A model generated the notes under the pieces. That model had not been told where the DNA came from. It saw only the letters and a list, made by a program, of their open reading frames with translations, and searched no databases. Of a stretch of DNA of 12,718 nt, positions 1-7,120 are shown in pieces (the first letter of the stretch is position 1; each line of letters starts with the position of its first letter). A program made the position numbers and the translations under genes. Origin of the DNA: CAJYAN01 sp046484825 (GTDB lineage Bacteria; Pseudomonadota; Gammaproteobacteria; UBA6429; Thiohalophilaceae); assembly GCA_046484825.1 (NCBI GenBank), contig JAWOIE010000219.1, positions 1 to 12,718 on the forward strand, given 5' to 3'.

Positions 1-87
1 ATTGCCATGGCCGTGCAGGAGGGTATCGACGTCGTGACCGCGCACCCCGCTACCGAAGAAGAGGTCATGGGTGTCAACAGTCGCGCC
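1..87 (+). pseudogene. Fragment of a second, inverted glmU copy
   Basis: The plus strand from base 1 encodes 29 codons matching the end of the GlmU uridyltransferase domain (from IAMAVQEG to GVNSRA), continuing from beyond the left edge of the window. After codon 29 the frame runs into the antisense of the other copy (SWARLLTP and so on) and no longer resembles GlmU. This piece is about 90 percent identical in protein to the minus-strand glmU and differs mostly at silent positions, so it comes from a related allele. It has no start or stop of its own here. It may be real sequence from another strain joined by error rather than a second gene in this genome. Confidence 0.75.
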
Positions 88-179
88 AGCTGGGCGCGGC
101 TGTTGACGCCCATAACCTCTTCTTCGGTGGCCGGGTGTGCGGTCACGACCTCGATACCATCGCGCACGGCCATGGCAAT
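1..179. repeat. Imperfect inverted repeat (fold-back) of a glmU segment
   Basis: Bases 1-87 are the reverse complement of bases 93-179 with 77 of 87 paired positions matching by hand count; the axis is at base 90 and the unpaired centre is 88-92. Both arms are in the GlmU frame: the plus arm reads IAMAVQEGIDVVTAHP and the minus arm reads IAMAVRDGIEVVTAHP, each then continuing to NSRA. Six of the ten differences are silent third-position changes and the three amino-acid changes are conservative (Q/R, E/D, D/E). The arms are therefore two diverged coding copies joined tail to tail, not one sequence simply duplicated. An assembly or amplification chimera at a contig end is the likeliest cause; a true inverted duplication cannot be excluded. 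Confidence 0.9.
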
Positions 180-788
180 GATATCGGTAAGATAATACTC
201 GCCCTGAGCATTATTGTTTTTTAACTGCCCCAGCCAGCCTTTGAGGTGGCGCGCGCTGACGGCAAGGATGCCGGTATTGATCTCGCTAATGGCACGCTGC
301 GCATCGCTGGCGTCTTTCTCTTCGACGATGCACTGCACCTTGCCGTGGCCGTCACGGACAATGCGACCATAACCGCTGGGATTGTCCAGGTGGACGCTCA
401 GCAGGGCCATTTGCCTGTCATTGACCTGCCGCACCAGTTCGGCCAGCGTCGTGGCATTGGTCAGCGGCACATCGCCATAGAGGATCAGGACCATGTGCTC
501 ATCGGCCACCGCCGGCATGGCCTGCTGTACCGCGTGGCCGGTGCCCTTTTGTTCTTTTTGCTCGGCCCAGACAATGGCTTCATCACGGATGGCCTGCCGC
601 ACCTGTTCGCCGCCATGGCCGTACACCACGACCAGTTTCTGTGGCGCCAGTTCGGCGGCGCTGTCGAGCACATGCTGCAAGAGTGCCTTGCCGGCCAGAG
701 GGTGTAACACCTTGGGCCGTGACGACTTCATACGTGAGCCCTGCCCTGCGGCGAGGATCACGACACTCAGGTGATTGTTGCCTGACAT
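78..788 (-). CDS. GlmU N-terminal uridyltransferase domain, broken at the fold-back
   Basis: GlmU is a cytoplasmic bifunctional enzyme that acetylates glucosamine-1-phosphate and couples it to UTP, giving UDP-GlcNAc for peptidoglycan and LPS. The ATG at 788 follows AAGGA (796-800) with a 7-base gap. The signature LAAGQGSRMKSSRPKVLH (residues 12-29) gives the nucleotide-binding loop with Arg19 and Lys26. It is followed by the GTGHA uridine-binding segment, the LYGDVPL metal-binding Asp, and EINTGI and NNNAQGEYYLTDI. The match to the family runs to QLARL (residue 237, in the linker). The frame then enters the inverted repeat and reads LTPMTSSS, unlike GlmU, staying open to the window edge. The left-handed beta-helix acetyltransferase half (family length about 455 residues) is missing. 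glmU is usually essential, so the break is suspect. Position next to the atp operon is typical of gammaproteobacteria. Confidence 0.9.
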
Positions 789-828
789 GACTACATCCTT
801 ACTCGGTTAACGTGCGGCGCGCATCCAT

Positions 829-856
829 AATCTATTCTGTGCCTGCGCCGCGACAA
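829..856 (-). promoter_or_regulatory. Candidate sigma70 promoter for glmU
   Basis: In the 105-base gap between the FKBP gene and glmU the minus strand carries TTGTCG (851-856) and TAGATT (829-834) separated by 16 bases, each matching four of six consensus positions. It would start transcription about 35 bases before the glmU ATG. There is no hairpin terminator in the gap, so glmU may also be read from upstream. This is a weak match and is given as a candidate only. Confidence 0.3.
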
Positions 857-893
857 TAGCAATTTCGATTCAAACGCCCTGCTGCACTCACAC

Positions 894-1385
894 TCAGTGT
901 AAATGTTGAGGCTTCTCGCTGTCTTCCACCCCACCTCTGTCGATCTCTTCCTGGCTGGCGTCACGGATATCGGTAATGCGAATGACAAAGGTTACGGTTT
1001 TCCCGGCAAAGGGGTGATTGCCATCCAGGGTGATACGACCGTCCTCGATGCGGGTCACCACCATGGTAATGCGTTCACCCTCCGGGTCTTCAAATTCCGC
1101 CTCGGCGCCGATCTGACGAAACTCCTCCGGCACGTTCTCAAGCGCATCGCTATAGGTCAGCTCCGGGTCATACGGGCCAAAGCCCTCTTCCGGCGGGACA
1201 TCGGCCCGCACCTCGTCACCAATTTTTTTACCCGTCAGCGCCTGCTCGACCCTTTCATACATGCGGCCATCGACGCCATGCAGATACGACAGTGGCAGGT
1301 CCGACTGTTCCAGCATGCTGCCATCCTGGTCGAGAATGGAATAGATAAAGGTGACAACTTTCTGGTGCTCTACTCTTTGTTCCAT
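894..1385 (-). CDS. SlyD-like FKBP-type peptidyl-prolyl cis-trans isomerase
   Basis: A predicted cytoplasmic prolyl isomerase and folding helper of 163 residues. The FKBP fold is shown by an N-terminal strand (VVTFIYSILDQDG, 10-22), the YLHG turn (34-37), a central insert-in-flap region (about 66-117) starting at PPEEGFGPYDP, and the family hallmark LDGNHPFAGK (120-129). The C-terminus is short (DSEKPQHLH) and lacks the long His/Cys-rich metal-binding tail of E. coli SlyD, so it is nearer the short SlyD/FkpB type. I chose the ATG at 1385 because AGGAC (1391-1395) precedes it at good spacing. An upstream in-frame GTG at 1421 would put the terminator stem inside the gene. It lies between atpC and glmU, 105 bases before the latter. 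The family assignment is firm; its clients are unknown. Confidence 0.9.
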   Translation of the reverse strand: MEQRVEHQKVVTFIYSILDQDGSMLEQSDLPLSYLHGVDGRMYERVEQALTGKKIGDEVRADVPPEEGFGPYDPELTYSDALENVPEEFRQIGAEAEFEDPEGERITMVVTRIEDGRITLDGNHPFAGKTVTFVIRITDIRDASQEEIDRGGVEDSEKPQHLH

Positions 1386-1398
1386 TTTTCGTCCTGAC

Positions 1399-1428
1399 AA
1401 AAAAGGGCAGCACAAAGCCACCCTTTTT
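1399..1428 (-). terminator. Rho-independent terminator-like hairpin after atpC
   Basis: On the minus strand a stem GGGTGGC/GCTGCCC (1417-1423 with 1405-1411, loop 1412-1416) is flanked by AAAAA and followed by TTTTTT (1399-1404). The two inner pairs are G.U wobbles in minus-strand RNA but C.A mismatches in plus-strand RNA, so the hairpin suits leftward transcription. It lies 23 bases past the atpC stop, where the ATP synthase operon should end. Its T-tract runs almost directly into the FKBP ribosome binding site, so it may act as an attenuator. Confidence 0.75.
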
Positions 1429-1451
1429 GACTACTTTATTTTCGGCATTTC

Positions 1452-1877
1452 CTAGCGGCTGATCTTTTTGCGTATCCGCTGAATCGCCTGTAATTGTGCC
1501 ACGGCCTCGGCCAGTTGTGACTGCGCCTCCGCCAGGTCCATTTCACCGGAACGATCCTTGAGCGCCTGTTCGGCCTTTTGCTTGGCTTCCATAGCCGCCG
1601 CTTCATCCAGGTCATGGGCGCGCACGGCGGTGTCCGACAGGATCGTCACCACATGCGGCTGCACTTCCAGGATCCCGCCAGAGACATAAATGGATTCCTG
1701 CTCCCCACCCTGCTTGGTGATACGCACCTCACCCGGCTTCAGCGGTGTCAGCATCTGGGTGTGACGCGGGTAAATCCCGACTTCACCCATTACCGCGGGC
1801 GCCACGACGACTTCGGCGGTGCCGGAAAAGATCTCGTGCTCTGCGCTAACGATGTCAACATGCATGGTCATGGCCAT
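1452..1877 (-). CDS. atpC: ATP synthase F1 epsilon subunit
   Basis: Epsilon is part of the central rotor stalk, binding gamma and the c ring, and inhibits ATP hydrolysis through its C-terminal helices. The 141-residue protein has the usual length. It starts MAMTMHVDIVSAEHEIFSG and shows the beta-sandwich motif GEVGIYPRHTQMLTPLKPG and SGGILEVQPHVVTILSDTA (within about residues 1-86). An alanine- and glutamine-rich helical hairpin follows (about 90-141, starting DLDEAAAMEAKQKAEQ). The ATG at 1877 is preceded by GGAGG (1884-1888) six bases upstream; a second ATG at 1871 is possible but too close less well to the Shine-Dalgarno. It follows atpD by 14 bases and is the last atp gene; a terminator-like hairpin follows. 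Confidence 0.98.
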   Translation of the reverse strand: MAMTMHVDIVSAEHEIFSGTAEVVVAPAVMGEVGIYPRHTQMLTPLKPGEVRITKQGGEQESIYVSGGILEVQPHVVTILSDTAVRAHDLDEAAAMEAKQKAEQALKDRSGEMDLAEAQSQLAEAVAQLQAIQRIRKKISR

Positions 1878-1891
1878 ACCTTACCTCCGGG

Positions 1892-3268
1892 TTAAAGCGT
1901 CTTGGCTTTTTCTACCGCTTCTTCAATCGTGCCGACCATGTAGAACGCCTGTTCGGGCAGGGCGTCATACTCACCATCGACGATACCCTTGAAGGCGCGA
2001 ATGGTGTCTTTCAGACCAACATACTTACCCGGCGCACCGGTGAACACCTCGGCCACGAAAAACGGCTGTGACAGGAAGCGCTGAATCTTACGTGCGCGGG
2101 ATACCGTCAGCTTGTCTTCTTCAGACAGTTCGTCCATCCCCAGGATGGCGATAATGTCTTTCAGCTCTTTGTACTTCTGCAGGTTACCCTGTACGGCACG
2201 GGCAATGTTGTAGTGCTCTTCGCCGATGACGTGTGGGTCCAGCTGACGTGAGGTGGAATCCAGCGGGTCCACCGCGGGGTAGATACCCAGCTCGGCTACC
2301 TGACGCGAGAGTACCAGGGTCGCATCCAGATGCGAGAAGGTGGTCGCCGGTGACGGGTCAGTCAAGTCATCCGCCGGCACATATACGGCCTGGAAGGAGG
2401 TGATGGAACCAGTCTTGGTGGAGGTAATGCGTTCCTGCAGGACACCCATTTCTTCCGCCAGGGTCGGCTGATAGCCTACCGCGGAAGGCATACGACCCAG
2501 CAGTGCGGAGACTTCGGTCCCGGCCAGGGTGTAGCGGTAGATGTTGTCGACAAACATCAGCACGTCACGGCCTTCGTCACGGAAATACTCGGCCATGGTC
2601 AGACCGGTCAGCGCCACGCGCAGACGGTTGCCGGGAGGCTCATTCATCTGGCCATAGACCAGGGCCACCTTGTCGATAACGCCGCCTTCGGTCATTTCGT
2701 GGTAGAAGTCGTTACCCTCACGAGTACGCTCACCCACACCGGCGAAGACCGAGAAGCCGCTGTGCGCCACGGCGATGTTACGAATCAATTCCATCAGGGT
2801 AACGGTCTTACCCACACCCGCACCGCCGAACAGACCAATCTTGCCACCCTTGGCGATGGGCATGATCAGGTCAATCACCTTGATACCGGTTTCCAGGATC
2901 TCTACCGAAGAGGCCTGGTCCGCATAGGCGGGTGGCTTGCGGTGGATGGGCCAGCGGTGTTCTTCGCCAATGGGGCCGGCATCGTCTACCGGGTTACCCA
3001 GCACGTCCATGATGCGACCCAGGGTCTTCTGACCCACCGGTACCGAAATCGGCGAGCCGGTATTGGATACCTCCAGTTCGCGACGCAGGCCGTCGGTGGA
3101 ACCCATGGCGATGGTCCGCACCACGCCGTCACCGAGCTGCTGCTGTACTTCCAGCGTCAGGTCCGTGCTATCCACCTTGAGTGCGTCATAGACCTTGGGC
3201 ATCGCCTCACGTGGGAATTCCACGTCGATAACCGCACCGATAATTTGTACAATTTTTCCAGAACTCAT
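1892..3268 (-). CDS. atpD: ATP synthase F1 beta subunit (catalytic)
   Basis: Beta carries the three catalytic nucleotide sites of the F1 head that make ATP from ADP and phosphate. The 458-residue protein has the family length and is highly similar to E. coli AtpD. The Walker A loop GGAGVGKT is at 148-155, the catalytic Glu-Arg segment GERTREGND at 179-187, the Walker B region DVLMFVDN at 235-242, and the P-type signature PAVDPLDSTS at 331-340. The gamma-contacting DELSEED loop is at 379-385. All key residues are present. A purine-rich GAGAGGAAC lies upstream of the ATG. It follows atpG by 37 bases in the operon. Confidence 0.99.
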   Translation of the reverse strand: MSSGKIVQIIGAVIDVEFPREAMPKVYDALKVDSTDLTLEVQQQLGDGVVRTIAMGSTDGLRRELEVSNTGSPISVPVGQKTLGRIMDVLGNPVDDAGPIGEEHRWPIHRKPPAYADQASSVEILETGIKVIDLIMPIAKGGKIGLFGGAGVGKTVTLMELIRNIAVAHSGFSVFAGVGERTREGNDFYHEMTEGGVIDKVALVYGQMNEPPGNRLRVALTGLTMAEYFRDEGRDVLMFVDNIYRYTLAGTEVSALLGRMPSAVGYQPTLAEEMGVLQERITSTKTGSITSFQAVYVPADDLTDPSPATTFSHLDATLVLSRQVAELGIYPAVDPLDSTSRQLDPHVIGEEHYNIARAVQGNLQKYKELKDIIAILGMDELSEEDKLTVSRARKIQRFLSQPFFVAEVFTGAPGKYVGLKDTIRAFKGIVDGEYDALPEQAFYMVGTIEEAVEKAKTL

Positions 3269-3305
3269 TTCCCAGTTCCTCTCAATTTCAATTTAAATTC
3301 TTGCG

Positions 3306-4172
3306 CTATACCGCTGCGGCACCGCTAACGATTTCGGATATTTCCTGTGTAATTGAAGCCTGACGCGCCTTGTTATAGGCCAGCTGCAATTCATCGATCA
3401 ACTCACCGGCATTGTCTGTGGCGGCCTTCATGGCCACCATACGTGCGGCCATTTCACAGGCGGCATTTTCGACAACGCCCTGGTAAACCAGTGACTCAAT
3501 GTAACGTACCAGCAGTCCGTCCAGCACCGCCTTGGCATCGGGTTCGTAGATATAATCCCAGTGATGCTCCAGCTCGGCCTCTTTTTCACTGGCCTCCACG
3601 GGAAGCAACTGTTCTACCTGTGGCTCCTGGGTCATGGTATTGACGAACTCGTTAAACACCAGATACAGACGATCAATCTCACCGGCATCATAGGCATCGA
3701 GCATGACCTTGACCGTGCCGATAATGTCGTTCACCGTCGGCGTGTCACCCAGGTGACTTGCCTGTGCGCGGATATCACCTTTGATGCGTTTGAAAAAACC
3801 GCCGGCTTTGGAACCAATGGTACAAAAATCAATGTCGACACCCTTACCGCTCCACTGGCGCATATCGGTGACGGCCTTCTTGAACATATTGGTGTTCAGG
3901 CCACCACACAGACCGCGGTCTGTGGAGATAATGATATAACCGACGCGTTTAATTTCGTCACGGCCTACCAGGTAAGGATGCTTGTACTCGGCATTGGCAT
4001 AGGCCAGGTGATGAATGACGTTGCGAATCTTGTTCGCATAGGGGCGTGATGCTGCGACACGCTCCTGGGCCTTGCGCATCTTCGACGCCGCCACCATCTC
4101 CATTGCACTGGTGATCTTTTGCGTGTTTTGCACGCTTTTGATCTGGGTACGTATCTCTTTACCGCTGGCCAT
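3306..4172 (-). CDS. atpG: ATP synthase F1 gamma subunit (rotor shaft)
   Basis: Gamma is the coiled-coil shaft that turns inside the alpha3-beta3 head and couples it to the c ring. The 288-residue protein matches the family length. The conserved N-terminal helix reads KEIRTQIKSVQNTQKITSAMEMVAASKM (5-32), the central Rossmann-like part contains STDRGLCGGLN (82-92), and the C-terminal helix includes MVAMKAATDNA and ends QASITQEISEIVSGAAAV, as expected for the part inserted into the head. The ATG follows GAGG with a 9-base gap and lies 15 bases after the atpA stop. Confidence 0.99.
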   Translation of the reverse strand: MASGKEIRTQIKSVQNTQKITSAMEMVAASKMRKAQERVAASRPYANKIRNVIHHLAYANAEYKHPYLVGRDEIKRVGYIIISTDRGLCGGLNTNMFKKAVTDMRQWSGKGVDIDFCTIGSKAGGFFKRIKGDIRAQASHLGDTPTVNDIIGTVKVMLDAYDAGEIDRLYLVFNEFVNTMTQEPQVEQLLPVEASEKEAELEHHWDYIYEPDAKAVLDGLLVRYIESLVYQGVVENAACEMAARMVAMKAATDNAGELIDELQLAYNKARQASITQEISEIVSGAAAV

Positions 4173-4187
4173 AATGAATTGCCTCGA

Positions 4188-5729
4188 TTACCAGGTACTG
4201 GTTGCTTTGAACTTTTCGATTGCCGCTTTCATTTCCGCTTCAATCTCGTCATTGAAATCACCGCTGGCATTGATCTTGTCTAACAACGGCTGGTTGTTGG
4301 ATTTGATATAGGCCTGCATGGCGCTTTCGAAATCGACTATTTTTTTAACTTCTACATCGTCCAGGTAACCGGCGTTGGCTGCCAGCAGCGAGAAGGCCTG
4401 CTCGGCAACACCCATGGGCGCGTATTGTGACTGCTTCATCAGCTCGGTAACGCGCTGACCGCGGTCAATCTGCTTGCGGGTTGCTTCATCGAGGTCGGAG
4501 GCAAACTGGGCGAAGGCCGCCAGCTCACGATACTGCGCCAGGGCCAGACGAATACCGCCACCCAGCTTCTTGATGATCTTGGTTTGCGCGGCACCACCGA
4601 CACGGGATACCGACAGACCGGCGTTGATCGCGGGACGAATCCCGGCGTTAAACAGATCGGACTCGAGGAAGATCTGACCGTCGGTAATGGAAATAACGTT
4701 GGTGGGTACGAAGGCCGATACGTCACCCGCCTGGGTTTCGATAATCGGCAACGCGGTCAGTGAACCGGTCTGACCCTTGACCTTGCCACCGGTCAGTTTT
4801 TCCACTTCGTCGGCGTTGATGCGCGCGGCGCGCTCCAGCAGGCGTGAGTGCAAATAGAAAACGTCACCCGGATAGGCTTCACGACCCGGCGGACGACGCA
4901 GCAACAGGGAAACCTGACGATAGGCCCAGGCCTGCTTGGTCAAATCATCATAGATGATCAGGGCGTCTTCACCCTTGTCACGAAAGTATTCGCCCATGGA
5001 GCAACCGGCATACGGGGCAATGAACTGCATCGCCGCGGACTCTGCCGCCGAGGCGGCCACCACGATGGTGTGCGCCATGGCACCGTGTTCTTCCAGTTTG
5101 CGCACCACGTTGGCCACTGAAGAGGCCTTCTGGCCGATGGCGACATAGATACACTTAACGCCGGTGCCCTTCTGGTTGATGATGGCGTCGATGGCGACTG
5201 CGGTCTTGCCGGTCTGACGGTCACCGATAATCAGTTCGCGCTGACCGCGACCTACGGGCACCATGGAGTCGATGGACTTCAGGCCGGTCTGCACCGGCTG
5301 GTCAACCGACTTACGGGCGATAACCCCGGGGGCAATCTTTTCAATGGGCGAGGTACCCTGTGCGGCAATCGGGCCTTTGCCGTCGATGGCATTACCCAGA
5401 GCGTCAACGACGCGGCCCAGCAGGCCCTCACCTACCGGCACTTCCAGAATGCGGCCGGTACACTTGACCTGGTCGCCTTCGGAGATATTTTCGTAGTCAC
5501 CCAATACCACGGCGCCGACAGAGTCCTGCTCCAGGTTCAATGCCATACCAAAGACATTGCCAGGGAACTCAATCATTTCACCGTACATGGCGTCGGCCAG
5601 TCCGTGTACACGGACAACACCATCGGCAACACTGACAACGGTACCTTCGTTGCGCGCCTCGGCCTTGGCCTCAAAACTCTCTACTCGTTTCTTAATCAGA
5701 TCACTGATTTCGGATGGATTCAATTGCAT
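4188..5729 (-). CDS. atpA: ATP synthase F1 alpha subunit (regulatory nucleotide sites)
   Basis: Alpha alternates with beta in the F1 head, holds non-catalytic nucleotides and supplies the arginine finger to the catalytic site. At 513 residues it equals the E. coli protein in length. Seen in order are the delta-binding N-terminus (MQLNPSEISDLIKKRVESF), the Walker A loop GDRQTGKT (169-176), the Walker B region ALIIYDD (256-262), LLLRRPPGREAYPGDVFYLHSRLLER (275-300), and the SVSRVGG segment (373-379) with the arginine finger at Arg376. The ATG follows GAGGAT at a 6-base gap. The gap from atpH is 35 bases. There is no unusual residue. Confidence 0.99.
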   Translation of the reverse strand: MQLNPSEISDLIKKRVESFEAKAEARNEGTVVSVADGVVRVHGLADAMYGEMIEFPGNVFGMALNLEQDSVGAVVLGDYENISEGDQVKCTGRILEVPVGEGLLGRVVDALGNAIDGKGPIAAQGTSPIEKIAPGVIARKSVDQPVQTGLKSIDSMVPVGRGQRELIIGDRQTGKTAVAIDAIINQKGTGVKCIYVAIGQKASSVANVVRKLEEHGAMAHTIVVAASAAESAAMQFIAPYAGCSMGEYFRDKGEDALIIYDDLTKQAWAYRQVSLLLRRPPGREAYPGDVFYLHSRLLERAARINADEVEKLTGGKVKGQTGSLTALPIIETQAGDVSAFVPTNVISITDGQIFLESDLFNAGIRPAINAGLSVSRVGGAAQTKIIKKLGGGIRLALAQYRELAAFAQFASDLDEATRKQIDRGQRVTELMKQSQYAPMGVAEQAFSLLAANAGYLDDVEVKKIVDFESAMQAYIKSNNQPLLDKINASGDFNDEIEAEMKAAIEKFKATSTW

Positions 5730-5764
5730 TTTTGTATCCTCGTTACTAACTCAATACACTGGGC

Positions 5765-6301
5765 TTAATGCGCAAGGGCATGAGTCAGTTTGTCCAATTG
5801 TCCGCTGACAGAAGCATCAAAGACCAGATCGCCAGCTCGTATAATTGCGCCACCTATGAGCGACTCATCGATACGAGTCACCAGGCTTACCTCACGCCCC
5901 AGCCGATTCTTTAATGCATCGGTAATTTGTTGCTGTAGTGCTGTGCTTAGGGGAAAGGCAGAAATCACTTCCGCATCGACACGTTTTTCGGCCTCTGCGC
6001 GGTGCTTTTCATACATCGCAGCGATTTCCGGCAGCACATTCAGACGCTTGTTATCCGCCAGGACGCGAATAAAATTCTGTCCTGCAGCATTCAGCTGACC
6101 TTCACAGACACTAAAAAACAGCTCAACGAGCTCGTCCTGTGTCAGTCGGGGGCTGTCAAACAGTGAACTCATTTGCTTGTCTGTCGCCACACTGGCGGCA
6201 AACTGCAGCATCTCAGACCACTGTTTTAATTCTCCCGCCTGCTGTGCCAGATCAAACGCTGCCTGTGCGTAGGGACGGGCGATAGTGCTTTTCTCTGCCA
6301 T
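5765..6301 (-). CDS. atpH: ATP synthase F1 delta subunit (stator)
   Basis: Delta caps the F1 head and ties alpha to the b-subunit stator stalk, as OSCP does in mitochondria. The 178-residue protein is of family length. The N-terminal alpha-binding helical domain begins STIARPYAQAAFDLAQQ (5-21). The C-terminal segment has the conserved RIDESLIGGAIIRAGDLVFDASVSGQLDKL (143-172), the usual PROSITE-type delta signature region. The ATG at 6301 follows AAGGAC, which overlaps the atpF stop codon, so the two genes are probably translationally coupled. Confidence 0.98.
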   Translation of the reverse strand: MAEKSTIARPYAQAAFDLAQQAGELKQWSEMLQFAASVATDKQMSSLFDSPRLTQDELVELFFSVCEGQLNAAGQNFIRVLADNKRLNVLPEIAAMYEKHRAEAEKRVDAEVISAFPLSTALQQQITDALKNRLGREVSLVTRIDESLIGGAIIRAGDLVFDASVSGQLDKLTHALAH

Positions 6302-6312
6302 AAATTTCGTCC

Positions 6313-6783
6313 TTACAACTCAGCGACCAGGTCTTTGAGCAGGTCTTCATTCGCTGCTGCATCGATCTCGCGCTTCAGCACCCGGCCTGCGCCCGCCACC
6401 GCCAGTGAAGCCACCTGGCTACGCAATTGCTCGCGTGCACGGTTCACTTCCTGTTCGATTTCGGCATTGGCCGCTGTCACGATACGCGCCGCCTCGGTGC
6501 GGGCACCTTCTTTTGCCTCGTCGACAATCTCACTGGCACGTTTCTGCGCCTGATTGATAATCTCCTGCGCCTGCTGCTTTGCCTCGTGCAAGGTCTCGGC
6601 GGCTTTTTTCTGCGCCAGTTCCTTCTCGTGGGCACCGCGTTCGGCGGCCGCCAGACCATCGGCAATCTTCTGCTTGCGTTCGTTCAGGGCGGCCATGATC
6701 GGCGGCCAGACAAACTTCATGCAGAACCAGACAAATACCGCAAAGGTAATCGACTGGCCGATGAGGGTTAAGTTGATATTCAT
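6313..6783 (-). CDS. atpF: ATP synthase Fo b subunit (stator stalk)
   Basis: The b dimer anchors the stator to the membrane and holds F1 still while the rotor turns. The protein is 156 residues, the same as E. coli. One N-terminal membrane helix (about 5-26, LTLIGQSITFAVFVWFCMKFVW) is followed by PPIMAALNERKQKIADGL, in which Arg36 sits at the place of the conserved arginine of bacterial b. A long Ala/Glu/Gln/Lys-rich coiled coil (about 40-125) comes next, then the delta-binding end KREIDAAANEDLLKDLVAEL. It is a single standard b gene; there is no b' partner. GAAAGG precedes the ATG. Confidence 0.98.
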   Translation of the reverse strand: MNINLTLIGQSITFAVFVWFCMKFVWPPIMAALNERKQKIADGLAAAERGAHEKELAQKKAAETLHEAKQQAQEIINQAQKRASEIVDEAKEGARTEAARIVTAANAEIEQEVNRAREQLRSQVASLAVAGAGRVLKREIDAAANEDLLKDLVAEL

Positions 6784-6827
6784 TTGCGAACCTTTCTCTT
6801 ATTGCGTTGAGTGGTTACGCTCTTGGC

Positions 6828-6840
6828 CTGCCTTAGGCAG
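6828..6840 (-). other. Small inverted repeat over the atpE stop codon
   Basis: CTGCCT-T-AGGCAG on the plus strand is a perfect 6-base inverted repeat that includes the TAA of atpE. In minus-strand RNA it would give a 5-base stem (CTGCC/GGCAG) with a TAA loop. No T-tract follows, so it is not a terminator. It could help set the different stability or translation of atpE and atpF messages, but so short a repeat can arise by chance. Confidence 0.3.
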
Positions 6841-7066
6841 CAACTGCGAAGAGCACGTACATGGAGATACCAACGGCAATCATTGGTACCGCATCAACCA
6901 GACCCATTACGATGAAGAATTGTGTACGCAGCATTGGAATCAGCTCAGGCTGACGTGCAGCGCCTTCCAGAAAGCGACCCCCGAGGACACCGATACCTAC
7001 CGCAGCACCAAGTGCACCCAGACCCATCATTAAAGCGCCAGCAATGTAAAGCAGTGCTTGTTCCAT
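6833..7066 (-). CDS. atpE: ATP synthase Fo c subunit (proton-binding ring)
   Basis: The c subunit forms the membrane ring whose rotation is driven by proton flow. The 77-residue protein is a helical hairpin: helix 1 about 5-36 with the glycine-rich GALGAAVGIGVLGG (17-30), the polar loop ARQPELIP (37-44), and helix 2 about 48-75. The ion-binding carboxylate is Asp58 in MGLVDAVPMIAVG. Asp at this site, with no sodium-type Gln/Glu ligands in helix 1, predicts a proton-coupled enzyme like that of E. coli. The start has the strongest ribosome binding site of the operon (AGGAGA), preceded by a U-rich tract. Confidence 0.99.
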   Translation of the reverse strand: MEQALLYIAGALMMGLGALGAAVGIGVLGGRFLEGAARQPELIPMLRTQFFIVMGLVDAVPMIAVGISMYVLFAVAA

Positions 7067-7113
7067 TTCTGTCTCCTATCTCTATATATTTAAAAGTTAA
7101 AAAATTAAAAAAA
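7067..7113 (-). promoter_or_regulatory. U-rich translation-enhancer-like leader of atpE
   Basis: The 54-base gap between atpB and atpE carries, on the minus strand, TTTTTTTAATTTTTT (7099-7113), more AT-only sequence, and then AGGAGA (7072-7077) five bases before the ATG. In E. coli a U-rich segment at the same place makes atpE translation far more efficient than its neighbours, giving the many c copies needed per complex. The position and composition fit that established role; activity here is inferred. Confidence 0.65.
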
Positions 7114-7120
7114 CGAAAGC

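Noticed and set aside
246..707. 153-codon plus-strand open frame opposite glmU
   Set aside because: It is a shadow of the conserved GlmU frame, with no ribosome binding site or recognisable domain.
1386..1421. Upstream GTG start for the FKBP gene
   Set aside because: The extra 12 residues would encode the terminator stem and T-tract, and the ATG at 1385 has its own AGGAC ribosome binding site.
3208..3224. Palindrome-like CACGTGGGAATTCCACG near the atpD start, resembling parS
   Set aside because: It matches the parS consensus poorly outside CACGTG and is fully explained by the conserved VDVEFPREAM coding sequence of beta.
2699..3328. 209-codon open frame on the plus strand opposite atpD
   Set aside because: It lies entirely antisense to a highly conserved gene and has a low-complexity His/Thr/Gln-rich translation with no family resemblance; it reflects codon bias of atpD.
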